Positions 16,538-25,066 of a stretch of DNA of 64,000 bases are shown piece by piece. The DNA is taken from positions 62,001 to 126,000 of the forward strand of contig CACHPB010000001.1 of the NCBI GenBank assembly GCA_902581585.1. Direction: 5' to 3'. Each line of letters starts with the position of its first letter. Position 1 is the stretch's first letter. Both the position numbers and the translations under genes were made by a program. Origin of the DNA: an uncultured Pelagibacteraceae bacterium. Its GTDB lineage: Bacteria > Pseudomonadota > Alphaproteobacteria > Pelagibacterales > Pelagibacteraceae. The notes below the pieces were generated by a model that had not been told where the DNA came from, ran no database searches, and saw only the letters and a list, made by a program, of their open reading frames with translations.

Positions 16538-16981
16538 ATGACTAAATATAATAAATCAATAAGTTCGTTTATAATATTAATCAGTATATTTTTTACGAAT
16601 ATAGCTTTAGGTGCGGATGTTACAGTGGAGATGCTTAACAGGCTTGATAAAGAATCAAATGTTTTTGAGCCTAAAATAGTAAGAGTTAACCCTGGAGATA
16701 CAGTCCTTTGGAAGGCAGCAGATAAAGGACATAATGTTGAATTCATAAAAAAAGGTGTGCCAGAAGGCGTTGGTAAGTTTAAATCAAAGTTCAATAAAGA
16801 TGTCGAATATAAATTCGAGGTTCCAGGTATTTATGCTTACTGGTGTACACCTCACAAAAATATGGGAATGATTGGTTTTGTGGTTGTTGGAGACGATAAA
16901 TCAAACCTTGATGCTATTAAAAAACTTAGATTTTCATCTAAATCTAAAAAATTAGCACCAGATTTAATAGACCAACTATAA
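16538..16981 (+). CDS. Pseudoazurin-like exported blue copper protein
   Basis: A 147-residue periplasmic cupredoxin. A signal peptide (SISSFIILISIFFTNIALG) precedes the mature start ADVTVEMLN. Type-1 copper ligands are clear: His in KGHNVEF and Cys, His, Met in YWCTPHKNMGM. The C-terminal helix region (NLDAIKKLRFSSKSKKLAPDLIDQL) is typical of pseudoazurins, which shuttle electrons to periplasmic reductases or oxidases. The ATG at 16538 gives the proper signal peptide; an upstream TTG at 16511 is unlikely. It converges on the HAD gene with overlapping stop codons, leaving no terminator space. Confidence 0.9.
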   Translation: MTKYNKSISSFIILISIFFTNIALGADVTVEMLNRLDKESNVFEPKIVRVNPGDTVLWKAADKGHNVEFIKKGVPEGVGKFKSKFNKDVEYKFEVPGIYAYWCTPHKNMGMIGFVVVGDDKSNLDAIKKLRFSSKSKKLAPDLIDQL

Positions 16982-17638
16982 AACAGCAAATATTTTTGAG
17001 TTAAGCCGCCTAACTTTTATAAATGAACCTTTGTACATCCCGGAGCGGTGAAAATCGCCCGGGAATGCAATACATTTGAGTTTAGCTTTTTTAGCATATT
17101 TTAAACTGATCTCTGTATCTTCAATTGCTAAACAATTTTTATTCGAAAGTTTTAATTTTTTTAGACAATGTAAGTAAATATCTGTCTTGTTGTTAAAGTT
17201 TTTTATAATTTTGTTATGTCCGATGTAATCAAAATCTCTTTTTTTTATATATTTATTTAATGATATAAATACTGCATCAACATTATTTTTTGTAGTAGAG
17301 GTTACAAAGCCAATTTTTATTTTATTTTTTTTACAATATTTGATCACATTAATTACTCCAGCACGTGGCTTTAACTTATTTTTTTTTAAAAAATTATTAA
17401 AAATTAAAGTTTTTAAATTTCTAATTTTTTTTGCATTAACTAACGTTTTTTTCTCTAGACTAAATTTTTTTACTCTTTTTTCCCCGCCAGATTTTTTTAA
17501 CATAGATTGATACAATACTTTACTCCAATGCCATTTTAATCCTGAGATTTTAAAAGCTAAATTAAAGCAATTTCTTTGAATATTAGATGTTTCAACTATT
17601 GTACCAATAGAACCAAATAGTATGGCTTTAATTGCCAT
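16976..17638 (-). CDS. HAD-superfamily protein with degenerate motif I
   Basis: A 220-residue protein with the CbbY/beta-phosphoglucomutase-like HAD layout. Motif II Thr is in IGFVTSTTKNN, motif III Lys in NNKTDIYLHCLKKL, and motif IV acids in LAIEDTEISLKYAKKA. Motif I, normally DxDGT/V, reads ILFGSIGTIVETS, so both catalytic aspartates are missing. I believe FGSIGT-type HAD relatives occur in other marine alphaproteobacteria, which would make this a conserved non-standard branch rather than random decay. The ATG overlaps the stop of the upstream permease gene (TAATG), tying it to the sugar-type ABC operon. Confidence 0.8.
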   Translation of the reverse strand: MAIKAILFGSIGTIVETSNIQRNCFNLAFKISGLKWHWSKVLYQSMLKKSGGEKRVKKFSLEKKTLVNAKKIRNLKTLIFNNFLKKNKLKPRAGVINVIKYCKKNKIKIGFVTSTTKNNVDAVFISLNKYIKKRDFDYIGHNKIIKNFNNKTDIYLHCLKKLKLSNKNCLAIEDTEISLKYAKKAKLKCIAFPGDFHRSGMYKGSFIKVRRLNSKIFAVL

Positions 17639-18519
17639 TATCCTTTAACAGCACCAGTAGTTAAGCCACTTATTACTTGTCTTTGAAAAAACATGACTAA
17701 CATAAATAATGGTGCGGTTGCTGACACAACTGCTGAAACAGCCCACATTAAATTACCTTCGTGCTGATTTGTACCAAGATAACTTTGAATTTTTGGGACC
17801 ATTGTGTGATTTTCTTGATTTAATAATAATGCAGTAACTGTAAAGTCATTATAAGCCAACATTAGACTAAACAAACCAGCTGTAATAACTCCAGGCCACA
17901 TTACGGGCATTATTATATACCTAAATGCTTGAAAATATGAGCAACCATCAATTAAAGCACTTTCATCTAATTCTTTAGGTACTGTTTTAAAAAAAGAATA
18001 AAGTAGCCATAAAGTAAAAGGTTGATTTATTGCAACTAAAACCACAATTGTGGTTGGTAAAATTCCCCAAATCTGTAATTCAAAAAATGGAAAAAGATAT
18101 CCTGAGACTAGTGTTATGTGAGGCATTGCTCTAAAAATTAATGCTGCGATTAATATCCAAAAAGCATATCTTTCAGTAGATCTAGATAAAGCATAAGCAC
18201 CTAAAGTTCCTAAAAAAAGCGATATAGAGACAACAAATACAGTTACTATTATTGTATTTCTCGATGCTTTCCAAAATTCACCTTCAGACCAAGCTTCAGA
18301 ATATGCTTTTGAAGTAAATTGACCTCCTGTTTCTAATAACGTATTAAATGCTGAGATCGCATACCACCAATCAGCTCTAGAAAAAAAATCTGCTCTTACT
18401 TTAAATGACCCCCAAAAAGTCCAAATGAATGGAAAGCATGCAATTAATAACCATATTATTATAAAAGTCGTGTTAAATGTTTTAAGGGCATTTGATCTTT
18501 TGTCTAAACCATATTCCAT
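17638..18519 (-). CDS. Sugar-type ABC permease (MalG/UgpE-like)
   Basis: A 293-residue inner-membrane protein with six hydrophobic segments and the coupling loop ELDESALIDGCSYFQAFRYIIMPVMWPGV near residue 200, the EAA signature of carbohydrate-type permeases. It partners with the permease encoded immediately upstream (TAATG overlap) and the binding protein at 19591-20817. No ATPase is present in this operon; the MalK-type ATPase at 25067-26116 on the other strand is the obvious candidate. Its substrate is unknown. Confidence 0.9.
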   Translation of the reverse strand: MEYGLDKRSNALKTFNTTFIIIWLLIACFPFIWTFWGSFKVRADFFSRADWWYAISAFNTLLETGGQFTSKAYSEAWSEGEFWKASRNTIIVTVFVVSISLFLGTLGAYALSRSTERYAFWILIAALIFRAMPHITLVSGYLFPFFELQIWGILPTTIVVLVAINQPFTLWLLYSFFKTVPKELDESALIDGCSYFQAFRYIIMPVMWPGVITAGLFSLMLAYNDFTVTALLLNQENHTMVPKIQSYLGTNQHEGNLMWAVSAVVSATAPLFMLVMFFQRQVISGLTTGAVKG

Positions 18520-19547
18520 TATCTTGCCGTCCTAAATTCTTTCCAAGTCCTAATTAATACTGGTGCTAACAATATGGCTATACCAATAATAGTCATCATA
18601 GAAGTTGCTGCTGCAGAACCAAATAAGATTACTTCTTCATTGACTAAATTATCATATATTAACCATGATAAAGATTGAGCACTTCCTTCAGCGCTAAAAC
18701 CAATTATTGGCTCAAAGACTCTAAAATTGTCCATTAATGATATTAAAGCTACAAAAGTAACAACCGGATAAATATGTGGTAGCACAATATGTCTAATTCT
18801 TTGGTATCTTGACGCTCCATCGATAATTGCTGCCTCAACAGGTTCTTGAGGTACAGTTTGTAATGCAGCATAAAAAACTACAAAAGCAAAAGGAGAATGA
18901 TGCCAAATTCCATAGATAATTATCGTTATCCATGTAAGCGTTCTAGATGATTTTAATGATAGATATGGATCTTCCATCATTAATTGTAAATTTGCACCAA
19001 TAATACCTTCTGCATCAATCATCCAAAATAAAACGAGAGATCCTACTAATGGAGTAACTATCATTGGTAATATTGTACCAAATATTAATGGGCCTCTTAT
19101 CTTTCTAGATATTGCATTTAAACTTAATGCTATAATGAAACCTAGTAATAAAACATTGGGAGTTACAAATAAACAATATGTTAAAGTAAATAAAAGGGCT
19201 TTATAAAAAGGTAAATTTGTAACTTGATTTATAAATTCTCCAAAGGAGTCAGTTTCTTTCCAAAAATCTGATATTTGCTCAATAGCTAGGTGATTTCTAT
19301 CTATATAAGTACCAAATCCATTAAATTTACCCAAAGGTTTTTCATCTCTCAATATGGATGTTGCTTCTTGATCAACAACTATTGAAACTGTACAGCCAAA
19401 AGGATCGCATTTCTTAACTTCTTTTACTACTTGATCATGTTGGGCATAAAAAGATTGGATACCAGTAGATATTATTGGCAAACCAATAAACAAAATCATT
19501 GCCAAACCAGTTGGCAAGAAAAACCAGAAAAAAGTTTTATTTGGCAT
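18519..19547 (-). CDS. Sugar-type ABC permease (MalF/UgpA-like) with periplasmic insert
   Basis: A 342-residue permease with coupling loop PVEAAIIDGASRYQRIRHIVLPHIYPVV. Between the first and second hydrophobic segments (about residues 30-110) is an extra, mainly periplasmic region containing a cysteine pair (KKCDPFGCTVSIVVDQ), which could form a disulfide; such an insert is a feature of MalF-like permeases but is not universal. The ATG lies only 6 bp downstream of a perfect hairpin that occupies the place of the ribosome site, so translation may be structure-dependent. Confidence 0.9.
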   Translation of the reverse strand: MPNKTFFWFFLPTGLAMILFIGLPIISTGIQSFYAQHDQVVKEVKKCDPFGCTVSIVVDQEATSILRDEKPLGKFNGFGTYIDRNHLAIEQISDFWKETDSFGEFINQVTNLPFYKALLFTLTYCLFVTPNVLLLGFIIALSLNAISRKIRGPLIFGTILPMIVTPLVGSLVLFWMIDAEGIIGANLQLMMEDPYLSLKSSRTLTWITIIIYGIWHHSPFAFVVFYAALQTVPQEPVEAAIIDGASRYQRIRHIVLPHIYPVVTFVALISLMDNFRVFEPIIGFSAEGSAQSLSWLIYDNLVNEEVILFGSAAATSMMTIIGIAILLAPVLIRTWKEFRTAR

Positions 19548-19553
19548 TTAAAA

Positions 19554-19580
19554 TTAAGTGGGGATTAAATCCCCACTTAA
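19554..19580 (-). terminator. Perfect hairpin between binding-protein and permease genes
   Basis: TTAAGTGGGGAT and ATCCCCACTTAA form a perfect 12-bp inverted repeat with a 3-nt loop, lying 10 bp after the binding-protein stop and 6 bp before the permease ATG. On the minus strand it is followed by AATTTTAAATG, giving only a short T run. Partial termination, mRNA 3' stabilisation or masking of the permease start are all possible. Confidence 0.75.
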
Positions 19581-19590
19581 ATATTTATTT

Positions 19591-20817
19591 TTATAGAAAG
19601 CCTTGTTCTTTAGCTTTACTGATGTAAGCAGCTTCAACATCTTTCAATGCTTGTTCTGCAGACTCTTTACCTTGTAAGAACTCAACTATTTCGCTTCCTA
19701 ATGCACCATGCATTAAACCCATTTGTGGTAACATCGGGTAAGGTTTTGCTCCCATTTTTACAGCTTCAATTACACCAATAGATTTTGGTCCTGGTACAAA
19801 ACCTTCAACTAACCAAACAGCTTGGTCAGCAGCATCTGCAACCATTTTTTTATTTGAAGCAGCATGAGCTAGAGCTATAAAAGTTGCCTCTGCATCACTG
19901 TCAGATCTATTTTTTGCTAAAGTAAATCCATCCCACCATAATGTAGCTGCTGGAATATTTCCTCCACCAACAGTTGCTGGTCCAGTTAATTTAGTTGCTG
20001 CAGTAATTTTTGCATCACCTTCATCATCTAATAAAGTTCCTGATCTTGATGCCCATAATGTCATAAGAGCGACTTTTCCAGATTCCCATTCAACTTTGAT
20101 TGCTTCACTATCGTGAGTAAGATAATCCGGATTACTTAAACTTGCTAACTTTTTAAGCATGTTCAGTGTAGCCACACCTTTTGCATTATTGATATTTGGT
20201 TCAGCAGTTCCAGTTTTAAAGAATTCACCACCATGACCAATAAACATGTTTACAAATTCTTCAGCTAAATTCCATCCAGCTTTATACGCAGCTGCATACG
20301 GATGTTGCATTTTACCTGATGCTCTTATTTTTTCAGATGCAGCAACAACTTCTTCGTAAGTTTTAGGTACAGGTATACCTAATTCTTTTAAAACATCTTC
20401 TCTGTAATACAAATGTTGAGTGTTTGCCATAAAAGCAACAGCCATTACTTTTCCATCAATTGTTATTAATTGGGAGTCTTGTATTCCTTTTCCATATTTT
20501 TTAACTAGATCATCCATAGGTCTAATTAAATCTTGATTCATTAAAGGAACAATCGAACTATTAGCTGCAATTCTTGCTGAAAATTCAGAAGGGTTTGCAG
20601 TTAAAGCTGGAACAGCAATTTTGTTGTGTTCTGATGAGTGAGTAACTTTAAAATCTGCACTTCCTTTACATCCTTTAGCTGTTTCTACAAATGTTCTTAA
20701 TGCTGGAAAATCATTTGCTAAAATATTTATTGAACCACTTGGTTTACTGCAATGCCCATCAGCATATGCTGTTGTTCCAAAAAGCACGAACAATAAGGTT
20801 AATAGTATTTTTCTCAT
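19591..20817 (-). CDS. Sugar-type ABC substrate-binding protein
   Basis: A 408-residue periplasmic binding protein with a signal peptide (MRKILLTLLFVLFGTTAYA) followed by DGHCSKPSG. The body has the family-1 (carbohydrate) pattern: LYYREDVLKELGIPVPKTYEEVVAASEKI, EFVNMFIGHGGEFF, and LWWDGFTLAKNRSDSDAEATF. Two cysteines near the mature N-terminus (HCSK and AKGCKG) could form a disulfide. It is the first gene of the importer operon and is separated from the permeases by a strong hairpin. Ligand unknown; the adjacent catabolic genes suggest a non-sugar compound is possible. Confidence 0.9.
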   Translation of the reverse strand: MRKILLTLLFVLFGTTAYADGHCSKPSGSINILANDFPALRTFVETAKGCKGSADFKVTHSSEHNKIAVPALTANPSEFSARIAANSSIVPLMNQDLIRPMDDLVKKYGKGIQDSQLITIDGKVMAVAFMANTQHLYYREDVLKELGIPVPKTYEEVVAASEKIRASGKMQHPYAAAYKAGWNLAEEFVNMFIGHGGEFFKTGTAEPNINNAKGVATLNMLKKLASLSNPDYLTHDSEAIKVEWESGKVALMTLWASRSGTLLDDEGDAKITAATKLTGPATVGGGNIPAATLWWDGFTLAKNRSDSDAEATFIALAHAASNKKMVADAADQAVWLVEGFVPGPKSIGVIEAVKMGAKPYPMLPQMGLMHGALGSEIVEFLQGKESAEQALKDVEAAYISKAKEQGFL

Positions 20818-20894
20818 ATTTTCTCTCTTTTTTGGTTGTTTATAATTATTCTAATAAAACTATATATTTAAGAATTATTTAATAAAAGAGATTT

Positions 20895-22022
20895 TTAAAT
20901 CACTTTTGACGCAAGTCCTGATCCAATCACAAGTGACTCAAGTTTTTTATAAACTATATTCTCATCAACATTTCCAAATCCAGCAAATGTGCTAAATCCA
21001 CAATCAGTACCGGCCATTAATTGGTTAGGATCTATTACTTTAGAAAAGGCTAAAATTCTATGTTTTACAACATCTGGATGTTCAATAAAATTGCTCGTGG
21101 ACTCTATTACTCCTGGAATAATAATTTTATCTTTTGGTAGTTTTATATTTTCAAATACTTCCCATTCATGAGCATGCCTAGGGTTAGCAGACTCTATCAA
21201 ATACATATTTATGTTGGCTTTAAAAGCTATCTCAATAATTTTATTTAACTCAATATCGTGAATGTGAGGTCCCTCATAATTTCCCCAACAAATATGCATT
21301 CTTACTTTAGTTGGATCAATATTTTCTAATGACTTATTTAAAACCTCGACATGTTTGTTTGCTCTTTCTAAAAAATTTTCATCTGAAATGTCCTTATAAA
21401 TCATATGCCTTGATAGAGCGAGGTCAGGGCAATCGATCTGAAGAGAAAGACCACTATCAATAATTTTTTCATATTCAAATTTCATAATATCTGAAAGCTT
21501 CTCTAAATATTCATCATCATTTTTGTAAAATTTATTAGGTAGAAAATTACAAATAACTCCTGGTGATGGAGAATTCATAAACCCATAACTATGAGAATTT
21601 TTATTTAATGCATCTTTAAAATTAACAATATCTTTATTAATTGAAACATTATCTTTTAATTTTAATTCACTTGTGCAACATGGTCTTTTATATGTCGGGG
21701 TTCCACCAGATTGAACAAGTTTTTTTTTAAAAGATGGAAAATCATCTAAATCTTTTGGAGCTTTTCTTTCACTTTCTCCTGAAAAACCTTCAACTCTATC
21801 TTTAATATATGTTGCATAACTAATTTTTGACATTTCTCCATCACTTATTATATCAATTCCTGTATCAATCTGTTTTTTTACAACTTCTAAAACATTATTT
21901 CTTACAACTTCGTCAAATTTTTTTATGCTTATTTCTTCTTTATTATCTTTCGAGGCTAAAAGACTTGAGAGCTCATTTGATCTGGGTAGGCTTCCGACAT
22001 GTGTGGTTTTTATTTTAACCAT
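20895..22022 (-). CDS. Cobalamin-independent methionine synthase (MetE C-terminal) family protein
   Basis: A 375-residue protein homologous to the MetE catalytic domain: KTTHVGSLPRSNELSSLL at the N-terminus, ISDGEMSK, QIDCPDLAL, the zinc-ligand motif HICWGNYEGP near residue 245, and AGTDCGFST near residue 340 with the final Cys. The His, Cys and Cys ligands for a thiol-activating zinc are therefore intact. Stand-alone proteins of this family transfer alkyl groups to thiols (for example coenzyme M epoxyalkane transferases), so it need not make methionine. It overlaps the next gene by 8 bp and is part of an unassigned catabolic cluster. Confidence 0.85.
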   Translation of the reverse strand: MVKIKTTHVGSLPRSNELSSLLASKDNKEEISIKKFDEVVRNNVLEVVKKQIDTGIDIISDGEMSKISYATYIKDRVEGFSGESERKAPKDLDDFPSFKKKLVQSGGTPTYKRPCCTSELKLKDNVSINKDIVNFKDALNKNSHSYGFMNSPSPGVICNFLPNKFYKNDDEYLEKLSDIMKFEYEKIIDSGLSLQIDCPDLALSRHMIYKDISDENFLERANKHVEVLNKSLENIDPTKVRMHICWGNYEGPHIHDIELNKIIEIAFKANINMYLIESANPRHAHEWEVFENIKLPKDKIIIPGVIESTSNFIEHPDVVKHRILAFSKVIDPNQLMAGTDCGFSTFAGFGNVDENIVYKKLESLVIGSGLASKVI

Positions 22023-22983
22023 GATTTATTAAAATTTGTTTCCATATAGCAACTTCATCAAATAATACCCACTCCCTTATAATAGAGTTGGAGTAAAATT
22101 CTGCATGATTAATTCCCATTATAAATATTTTTTTATTTGAAGCTTTATCATAATCTATACTGTCTTTACTGTGAGTACCTTCTAAAAACCATCTAATTGA
22201 TATTCTTGGATTTTGACCTGCTTCCTCTAAAAAACCCACATGTTCTATGGTAAATTTTATGTTTGAAAATATTGCCTTTAGAGAATTCCATTTTTCTTTA
22301 ATACTCTCTCTTCCATGACCAATTTTATTTCCAGGCCAAAAAATATTAGCGGCTCTATCATATCCTTCAAATTTATAATTATAATTAAAAATATTTTTAA
22401 GTATCTCAGAATATTTTTCAGCTTTTGATCCTTTTTTATATTTCTCAGCTTCATAATTTGAACTTTTATCAGTTTCAAAATCAAATAACTTGGATGCAGT
22501 TGAAATTCCCCCCTCACTTTCAATTATTTTCTTTGCAAATTCTTTTGGAGAGTAACCAATCTGCCTTACCATCGCTCCTTGATCTCTAACTATCCACTCG
22601 TCATAAACTTGATTTTCTTTACATGCGCAATCAGCAATTACTCTATAATAAATATCTTTTCCACTAGGCTTTCCATAAAAACCATCACCTAGGTGTGTTC
22701 CTTTGCTTAATATTCTATGGGAAGAGTGATATCCAATTTCGTCATTACCATTCCAAATAACATCCTCACCTAACAATTGTCTGTTAGGAAATTCTTTTAA
22801 AGTTGCATATGTTGCGTCTATAACTGGTTTATTGCCATAAGTAACTCCGAATGGTGATCTTACTGGTATATCTTTTGTATAAAATTTACCAATAGACTCA
22901 ACATCTTTACCTTCCCAAATTTGCTCAGTTATTTTTAATATATAGTCAGGAAAGTCTTTGTATTTCTTATCAAAACCTTTCAT
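22015..22983 (-). CDS. Two-domain NTF2-like (SnoaL/ester-cyclase type) protein
   Basis: About 322 residues, apparently two consecutive NTF2-like domains: the first around residues 5-150 (IWEGKDVESIGKFYTKDIPVRSPFGVTYGNKPVID) and the second around 180-320 (RAANIFWPGNKIGHGRESIKEKWNSL). The ATG at 22983 is chosen because it overlaps the stop of the cupin gene (TAATG); six more upstream codons are open but lie inside that gene. SnoaL-like proteins can catalyse ring closure or isomerisation, or simply bind ligands. It probably works with the adjacent cupin, MetE-like protein and the second two-domain NTF2-like protein. Confidence 0.75.
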   Translation of the reverse strand: MKGFDKKYKDFPDYILKITEQIWEGKDVESIGKFYTKDIPVRSPFGVTYGNKPVIDATYATLKEFPNRQLLGEDVIWNGNDEIGYHSSHRILSKGTHLGDGFYGKPSGKDIYYRVIADCACKENQVYDEWIVRDQGAMVRQIGYSPKEFAKKIIESEGGISTASKLFDFETDKSSNYEAEKYKKGSKAEKYSEILKNIFNYNYKFEGYDRAANIFWPGNKIGHGRESIKEKWNSLKAIFSNIKFTIEHVGFLEEAGQNPRISIRWFLEGTHSKDSIDYDKASNKKIFIMGINHAEFYSNSIIREWVLFDEVAIWKQILINHG

Positions 22984-23927
22984 TATATTTGTGATACACA
23001 ATTAAGAAGTGACTCATTTTTTTCGTCAATTTTAATACTTATGTTGGATCCAACTGGAACTGAAAATGTATCTTTATAATCTAATTCAATGGAAGAATTA
23101 TCTGTTTCAATGTTCCATTTTCCTTTTTGTGAAAAAAAAATTGTAGGTTTGTCAAATTTTAAATTTTCAACTGTTCCTATTGTAGATTTAAAAGTGCTTA
23201 AGCTAAATCCAGTATCGTGTTTTATAATTGGCGTTATTGATTTGTTTTGAAAATTGTTACCTAAAATATGTGAAATTTTAACATTATTTCCAATATTGTT
23301 TTCATTTTCAAGTCTCTTACTAGACTCGCATATATTTTTTTGTAATTGTTCTAGCTTATAATTATCAAATTTTATAATTTCATCCTTTGATATTGGGTCA
23401 AGTAATTTTCTACCATTTGGAATTTCTTGACTGTTTAAATCAATCAAAGAATTATCATCTAATAGCGCCATACCAGTTTGTTTTGCTTTTTTAAGAACCT
23501 CAGGTATCCATGTTACAATTCCAGGATCATCTCCACCAAGAACAACAAAAATAAAACCCTCCTCATCTCCTACATTTTCAAATGCTCTAAACATATTTGT
23601 TGGCATAGATATAATATCGCCTGGATTTAATATTGTCTCATCTTCACCTTTAGAACCCCAATAAAACCTCCATTTACCTGAATAAATTATGAATACTTCG
23701 GCAGTCAAATGGCTATGAAGTCCAGAACCATTTAAGGGTTTTGCAGAAACAGCACCCAAGTTAAATCCATGGGGTTCTGATATTTTTATTGATTGATTTG
23801 CATCTTCAGCAACACCTGGTCCTAAAATAGAATAATTTTTTCTCTCTTTATGACCTTTCAATTTACCTTCAACAAAGGGTAAAGTACTAGGAGTTAAGTC
23901 CTCAAATTTAGCAAGTCTAATATTCAT
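22983..23927 (-). CDS. Cupin-domain protein
   Basis: A 314-residue protein. The first half holds a clear cupin: GSGLHSHLTAEVFIIYSGKWRFYWG supplies the HxHx(3-4)E metal motif and LNPGDIISMPTNMFRAFENVG is motif 2. A second, more degenerate cupin-like region follows (TIFFSQKGKWNIETDNSSIELDYKDTFSVP), so it may be bicupin. Cupins of this type include dioxygenases, isomerases and sugar-binding proteins. It is the first gene of a three-gene minus-strand operon (cupin, two-domain NTF2-like, MetE-like) divergent from another NTF2-like/ABC ATPase pair. Confidence 0.85.
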   Translation of the reverse strand: MNIRLAKFEDLTPSTLPFVEGKLKGHKERKNYSILGPGVAEDANQSIKISEPHGFNLGAVSAKPLNGSGLHSHLTAEVFIIYSGKWRFYWGSKGEDETILNPGDIISMPTNMFRAFENVGDEEGFIFVVLGGDDPGIVTWIPEVLKKAKQTGMALLDDNSLIDLNSQEIPNGRKLLDPISKDEIIKFDNYKLEQLQKNICESSKRLENENNIGNNVKISHILGNNFQNKSITPIIKHDTGFSLSTFKSTIGTVENLKFDKPTIFFSQKGKWNIETDNSSIELDYKDTFSVPVGSNISIKIDEKNESLLNCVSQI

Positions 23928-23979
23928 ATTTTTTTAATTATAATATTGTGATACACGAATATTTCCAATAAATAAATAT

Positions 23980-25065
23980 ATGCAAATAGAGCAATTTGAT
24001 ACAGGACTAAAAACTAAAACAAATGTTAAAGATATTGTTCTTTCACCAGAACAAAATTTTCGAAATAAAAATTTAATCAGAAGCTATTTAAATCAAATTG
24101 TAAATTTAGGATTAAAAGAAATAGATAAAAGTTTAGATAAGGCATTTATAAATGATGTAAAGGTCAATTGTTTTCATCCTTTAAATGAGTTCGTTGGAAT
24201 AAAAAATTTAAATGAAAAGCTCTGGACTCCATTATTAGAAGCTTTCCCAGATTTAGAAAGAAGAGAACATATTTTAATAGGGGGAGCTTTTAGGGATAAA
24301 ATTTTAGTAGGATCATACTCAACTTTATCTGGATACTTTAAAAAGACATGGTTAGGGATTATACCAAATTTTAAAATGATAAATCTCAGATGTTGTGAAA
24401 TACATGAACTTAAAGAAGACAAGATAGTAGAAAGCCATATATTAATTGATGTTATAGATTTCTTAAGACAGTGTGGTATTTTTCCAATCAATCCATCGAG
24501 AGGACCTGAAGGAGCCTGGTTACCTCCAATAAATACCGATGGTGTAAATTTTTTTGAAAAAGATATTGAAATTTCAAATTCAAGTTTGAAACAAGCTCTT
24601 TCAATGAATAGAAGTCTTAATTTTAAACCTGAAACAGAGAACATATCTGATGAAGAATTAAAAAAAAGATTAATAGATCATCCTCAAAGAGAATATTGGC
24701 ATGACAAAATGATATGGTATGGACCATGTGGAATAGGCACCTCAAGATCTTTAGAGGGTTTTATTGATATGCATCAGTTGCCATTTAGAAAATCATTTAC
24801 TGAAAGAGATTATTTCAAACTTGGTCATTATTGTGAAATAGGGGATGGTAAATTTTCTTTATGTGCTGGTTGGCACAGTTTAGAGGCTTATTATGGTTCA
24901 AATGATTGGTTAGGTTTTACAGCAAATAATCAAAAACTAAAAATGAGAGTTATGGATTTTTATCATCACGATGAAGGAAAAATTCGTGAAAATTGGGTAC
25001 CAATTGATATACTTCATATTTTAAAACAAATAGGCATAGATATCTTAGAAAAAGTTAAAAGTTGA
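23980..25065 (+). CDS. Two-domain NTF2-like (SnoaL type) protein
   Basis: A 361-residue soluble protein with two NTF2-like regions: one around residues 50-160 (LWTPLLEAFPDLERREHILIGGAF... EDKIVESHILIDVIDFLRQCGIF) and a second around 230-355 (DKMIWYGPCGIGTSRSLEGFIDMHQLPFRKSF... GKIRENWVPIDILHILKQIGID). It resembles the two-domain protein at 22015-22983 in organisation. It ends one base before the MalK-type ATPase start, so the pair is an operon, directly linking this family to transport. Enzymatic role is unproven. Confidence 0.75.
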   Translation: MQIEQFDTGLKTKTNVKDIVLSPEQNFRNKNLIRSYLNQIVNLGLKEIDKSLDKAFINDVKVNCFHPLNEFVGIKNLNEKLWTPLLEAFPDLERREHILIGGAFRDKILVGSYSTLSGYFKKTWLGIIPNFKMINLRCCEIHELKEDKIVESHILIDVIDFLRQCGIFPINPSRGPEGAWLPPINTDGVNFFEKDIEISNSSLKQALSMNRSLNFKPETENISDEELKKRLIDHPQREYWHDKMIWYGPCGIGTSRSLEGFIDMHQLPFRKSFTERDYFKLGHYCEIGDGKFSLCAGWHSLEAYYGSNDWLGFTANNQKLKMRVMDFYHHDEGKIRENWVPIDILHILKQIGIDILEKVKS

Positions 25066-25066
25066 A

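Noticed and set aside
22278..22523. 81-codon second frame inside the two-domain NTF2-like gene
   Set aside because: Low-complexity Ile/Lys-rich translation with no independent start signal.
24174..24644. 156-codon minus-strand frame inside the NTF2-like gene
   Set aside because: No recognisable fold or ribosome site, and it is fully contained in a better supported gene.
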